From: Bacteroidota bacterium
Lineage (GTDB): Bacteria > Bacteroidota > Bacteroidia > AKYH767-A > JAHEYN01
Assembly (NCBI GenBank): GCA_023251555.1
Contig: JAHEYN010000020.1
Coordinates: forward strand, 1 to 55,241
DNA length: 55,241 bases
Reading direction: 5' to 3'
Notes under the pieces: generated by a model
What the model saw: the letters and a program-made list of their open reading frames with translations, nothing else
Told to the model about the DNA's origin: nothing
Databases searched by the model: none
Program-made: the position numbers and the translations under genes
Shown: piece by piece, positions 52,799 through 55,241 of the stretch
How positions within the stretch are numbered: the first letter of the stretch is position 1
Layout of the letters: each line of letters begins with the position of its first letter

Positions 52799-53593
52799 TT
52801 ATTTCTGAGGGGGACATGCAGGCTCGCTGCTGTTGGCCAGGGGAAAAGCAATGCCGCTCTGCAGGTTAAAACTCTTCTGCTTCCCGAAATCAAATCCGAG
52901 GAAAGGATTCAGGAAAAGATTTCTGATCTTAAAATCATAGCTGACCATGAATGAAGGGGAAAAAACAGCAGAAAGCTCAATGCTCTTTACCGTTTTCTCC
53001 GTGATATTTGCACAGTCATAAACAGGAAGCGGTGAGTATGATACAATCCCGGAAACATAGGTGTATGTTGATTTTTTGAAAGTTACAGGACTATAATTTA
53101 CCCCGCCGTAAAAGTTAAATTTCGCCTTCTTGAAGTGAACCTTCAGCGGCATTAATATGCCGTCATAAACATAATTGTATTTCACCACATTATGGATATT
53201 CCCGGGCAACAGGATATTATAAAATGAAGTGGGGTACCCAATGGAATTATACCTGATCACCGTATCGCAGTCAGCTTCATAAATATTCCGCTCATGGTAA
53301 TACAGAATGCCTGATACAAGATACCAGTTATGGTATATGCTATATGAAAACATCAGCCCTTCCCGGAATCCCCAGCACGGAATACGGGTGAATCTCTCAT
53401 ACTGGTGCAATGAAAAGTCCTGAGCAGAGCCGGCCACGGTGGGCTCAATGTACTTTTTCCCGAAGAAATTTTTATAGGGAAGCCCTGCTCCCACGTATAT
53501 CCTGTATTTCTTTTCCCCTTTTTCCCGGCGGGCATCCTGGCCAAAAGATACGGCAGAACCCAGTAAAAGTATGAAGGTGATGAAGTATCTCAT
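52799..53593 (-). CDS. Putative outer-membrane beta-barrel protein
   Basis: The protein has 264 residues. Signal peptide MRYFITFILLLGSAVSFGQ. The mature part shows alternating strands ending in aromatic residues (YRIYVGAGLPYKNFFG, GLMFSYSIYHNWYLVSGILYY, FNFYGGVNYSPVTF, FLNPFLGFDFGK), typical of a small outer-membrane barrel. The last residues (NSSEPACPPQK) do not fit the usual aromatic end of inserted barrels. It overlaps the lipoprotein gene upstream by four bases and is probably made with it. Confidence 0.7.
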   Translation of the reverse strand: MRYFITFILLLGSAVSFGQDARREKGEKKYRIYVGAGLPYKNFFGKKYIEPTVAGSAQDFSLHQYERFTRIPCWGFREGLMFSYSIYHNWYLVSGILYYHERNIYEADCDTVIRYNSIGYPTSFYNILLPGNIHNVVKYNYVYDGILMPLKVHFKKAKFNFYGGVNYSPVTFKKSTYTYVSGIVSYSPLPVYDCANITEKTVKSIELSAVFSPSFMVSYDFKIRNLFLNPFLGFDFGKQKSFNLQSGIAFPLANSSEPACPPQK

Positions 53594-54021
53594 TCCGTCT
53601 TTTCTCCCAGGATATAATATGAGAATATTGCCGTACTGTCAGTATATTCATAAAGCATTTTCACTTTCTTCCCGGAATAAAAATCTCCTGTCAGATTCTT
53701 ATCATAACTGATATAGCCATATACGTTATAGGGGCAGTCGCATTTCTCAAATGAACCGTCTTCGTGAAGCTCTGTTTCTATGGAGGTGTTTTCAAGAAAG
53801 TTCAGAAGAATACTTTTCGTACCCTGACCTGTTTCTATGCTCCCGCTGTAATAAAAAGCTGTGTCAGTATAACTTACCCCCGGTATGCTTATTTTTTCAG
53901 AAACCAGGAACTGATACGTTCCGGTGTACTGGCTGCGGTAATCAAAAGGAGATTTCCGGCAGCCGGGCATAAACACAGAGAAAGCGGCAATCAGGCAGCA
54001 GATTTTAAAATTTATTTTCAC
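53590..54021 (-). CDS. Lipoprotein of unknown function
   Basis: The protein has 143 residues from GTG 54021. A lipoprotein signal follows (KINFKICCLIAAFSVFMPGC, Cys 21). ATG 54054 is in frame but lies in the loop of a strong hairpin, so the GTG is preferred. The mature part is beta-rich (YTGTYQFLVSEKISI, TAFYYSGSIETGQG, GSFEKCDCPYNVYGYISYD) and may be a small beta-sandwich or half-barrel. Its stop overlaps the start of the barrel gene, so the two probably act together at the outer membrane. No family recognised. Confidence 0.62.
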   Translation of the reverse strand: MKINFKICCLIAAFSVFMPGCRKSPFDYRSQYTGTYQFLVSEKISIPGVSYTDTAFYYSGSIETGQGTKSILLNFLENTSIETELHEDGSFEKCDCPYNVYGYISYDKNLTGDFYSGKKVKMLYEYTDSTAIFSYYILGEKTE

Positions 54022-54044
54022 CCCCGTATAATGCTTAAAATATT

Positions 54045-54067
54045 CCGGTCCCATGATCCGGGACCGG
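54045..54067 (-). terminator. Hairpin downstream of the T9SS cargo gene at 54146
   Basis: CCGGTCCC and GGGACCGG form a perfect eight-base-pair stem with a seven-base loop. On the minus strand it is followed by AATATTTTAAG, a modest T run. It probably ends the cargo transcript before the lipoprotein operon. Confidence 0.55.
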
Positions 54068-54145
54068 ATAAAGTTAAGAGATTTTTACAATCCGGGGAGG
54101 AGGAATGCCCATGTAAAGATTTGAGCAACTGATGTTACCGGAATC

Positions 54146-55241
54146 TCAGCGTGTAAATTTCACATCCTGCTCTCCGCAGGAGGTTACTACTCTTAAAAAG
54201 TACATCCCGTGGGCAAGGCCTGAAACATCAAGGGATCCGGAAGCAACTTCCTTAGACATTGCTGCCCCCATTCGGAGGAGAATTTTTCCCGCAGGATCGG
54301 AAACTTCCATAGAATATATTTTACCATGGGCTGCCGCAAGTTCAACATACAACTGATCTTCTGCGGGAACAGGATATACTCTGATCCCGGGGCCATGGCT
54401 CACCACGCGCACTACCTGCGAATAAGCGACCGTTCCGTCATAATTTTTCTGACCGAGTCGGTAATAAAATCCCGATCCGAAAGCTATGGAAGGATCTGTA
54501 TCGGTATAAACATAATTTTTCAACGAGTTGCTGTTCCCTGCTCCTTTTTCCTTTCCAATAGCCTCAAAACGCTCCCCGTCCACTCCCCTTTCAATTATAA
54601 AACATTCATTGGCTGTTTCACTGGCCGTTGACCATTGAAGGATATTTTCCGTCCCGGAGTTACGGCCTGTAAAAGTTAACCATTCAACGGGAAGTGTAGT
54701 ACAGCTCCCCTGTGGCAGCTGGGCAATGTAAGAGTCCACGCCCCCCCCTATCACGGTCTGGAAGGAACCGGCTGTTACACAGTAAGTTCCGGGAGGTGTC
54801 CAGCTGAAGCCTGCAATATAAGCGTAGGTGCTGTGAAGCCCGATGCCGGCCACTTCGTTTTGTCCTGCCCCTCCCACATATGTGGCACAGAGGCGGTTAC
54901 CGGAAGGGTCAAAGGAAACAAGATAATTATCATCCGAACCTGCATTGGTGGTCTGTGGAGCGGAAGCGGACACAATGGGGAAATCAGTGCTGTTGGTATT
55001 TCCAGTAATAAAGATATTTCCGCTCGCCTGGTCAACCGCCACTCCATAGCCGTATTCAGAAGTTGTACCACCGTAATAAGTTGCCCACTGGCGGGCTCCT
55101 CCGGCAGAAAATTTCACAAGAAATGCGTCGTAAGGCCAGGGGGCATTGGCGTTGTTAGGCTGGAAAGCTCCTGGAGATACGGGAAAATCAGTGGAAGAAG
55201 TGGAACCTGTAATAACCACGTTACCGCTTGCATCAGTTGCC
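54146..55241 (-). CDS. T9SS cargo: SBBP propeller protein, N-terminal part outside window
   Basis: The frame is open from the right edge to the stop at 54146, so 364 C-terminal residues are visible and no start. Three SBBP repeats are seen (TDASGNVVITG, DAFLVKFSAGGARQWATYYGG, YGVAVDQASGNIFITGN). The linker is LPVEWLTFTGRNSGTENILQWSTA with YYRLGQKNYDGTVAYSQVV. The sorting domain is RVYPVPAEDQLYVEL to LAHGMYFLRVVT and ends DVKFTR. G+C content is visibly higher than in the 36649-46977 cargo genes, more like the gene at 24229. Confidence 0.88.
   Translation of the reverse strand, partial: ATDASGNVVITGSTSSTDFPVSPGAFQPNNANAPWPYDAFLVKFSAGGARQWATYYGGTTSEYGYGVAVDQASGNIFITGNTNSTDFPIVSASAPQTTNAGSDDNYLVSFDPSGNRLCATYVGGAGQNEVAGIGLHSTYAYIAGFSWTPPGTYCVTAGSFQTVIGGGVDSYIAQLPQGSCTTLPVEWLTFTGRNSGTENILQWSTASETANECFIIERGVDGERFEAIGKEKGAGNSNSLKNYVYTDTDPSIAFGSGFYYRLGQKNYDGTVAYSQVVRVVSHGPGIRVYPVPAEDQLYVELAAAHGKIYSMEVSDPAGKILLRMGAAMSKEVASGSLDVSGLAHGMYFLRVVTSCGEQDVKFTR

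Overview
The window looks like chromosomal DNA of a member of the Bacteroidota, probably an environmental, gliding or surface-active type. The grounds are a PorX regulator of the type IX secretion system (T9SS), ten proteins that carry a C-terminal T9SS type A sorting domain, BshC of bacillithiol synthesis, the phylum-typical L28/L33/DUF4295/FtsY/RimO neighbourhood, and promoter boxes of the form TAnnTTTG with TTG or TTTG 19 bases upstream. No rRNA, tRNA, CRISPR array or transposase was recognised.

Layout. 1-1368: front part of a secreted two-component-regulator-propeller protein made of eight almost identical 126-bp repeats. 1821-8652: a lipoprotein, MltF lytic transglycosylase, a 57-residue protein, a beta-barrel protein, a VOC enzyme and a four-gene glycan cluster (FkbM methyltransferase, two NodB-type deacetylases, a GT4 glycosyltransferase). 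8690-19381: mostly housekeeping genes on the minus strand: mnmH, bshC, rimO, ftsY, DUF4295, rpmG, a secreted aminopeptidase P, rpmB, cinA, a SpoIIE-type phosphatase and lpxD. 19489-21482: porX and tsaE on the plus strand. 21489-47000: nine large T9SS cargo genes (Kelch-like, SBBP, RCC1, parallel beta-helix and esterase/PKD types) with three plus-strand genes of one unnamed all-helical family among them. 48673-49704: a toxin-antitoxin remnant between two 191-bp direct repeats. 49536-54054: an N-acetylglucosamine-kinase-like gene, a small membrane protein, an FMN-binding protein, an MFS transporter, a barrel protein and a lipoprotein. 54146-55241: the end of a tenth T9SS cargo gene.

How the genes fit together. 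PorX is a regulator of T9SS genes in studied members of the phylum. The cargo genes encode extracellular repeat proteins that end in FnIII-like linker plus sorting domains, and several of these ends are close copies of each other, which suggests recent duplication and domain exchange. The most striking unexplained pattern is that each of the three unnamed helical genes (27143, 31248, 47157) is divergent from a secreted beta-propeller gene across a 137-193 bp spacer. This three-times-repeated pairing is my main candidate for an undescribed system. A second candidate is the small cassette at 48864-49513: a RelE-like toxin broken by one stop codon, and its antitoxin, flanked by a 99 percent identical duplication of the 3' end of the neighbouring kinase gene.
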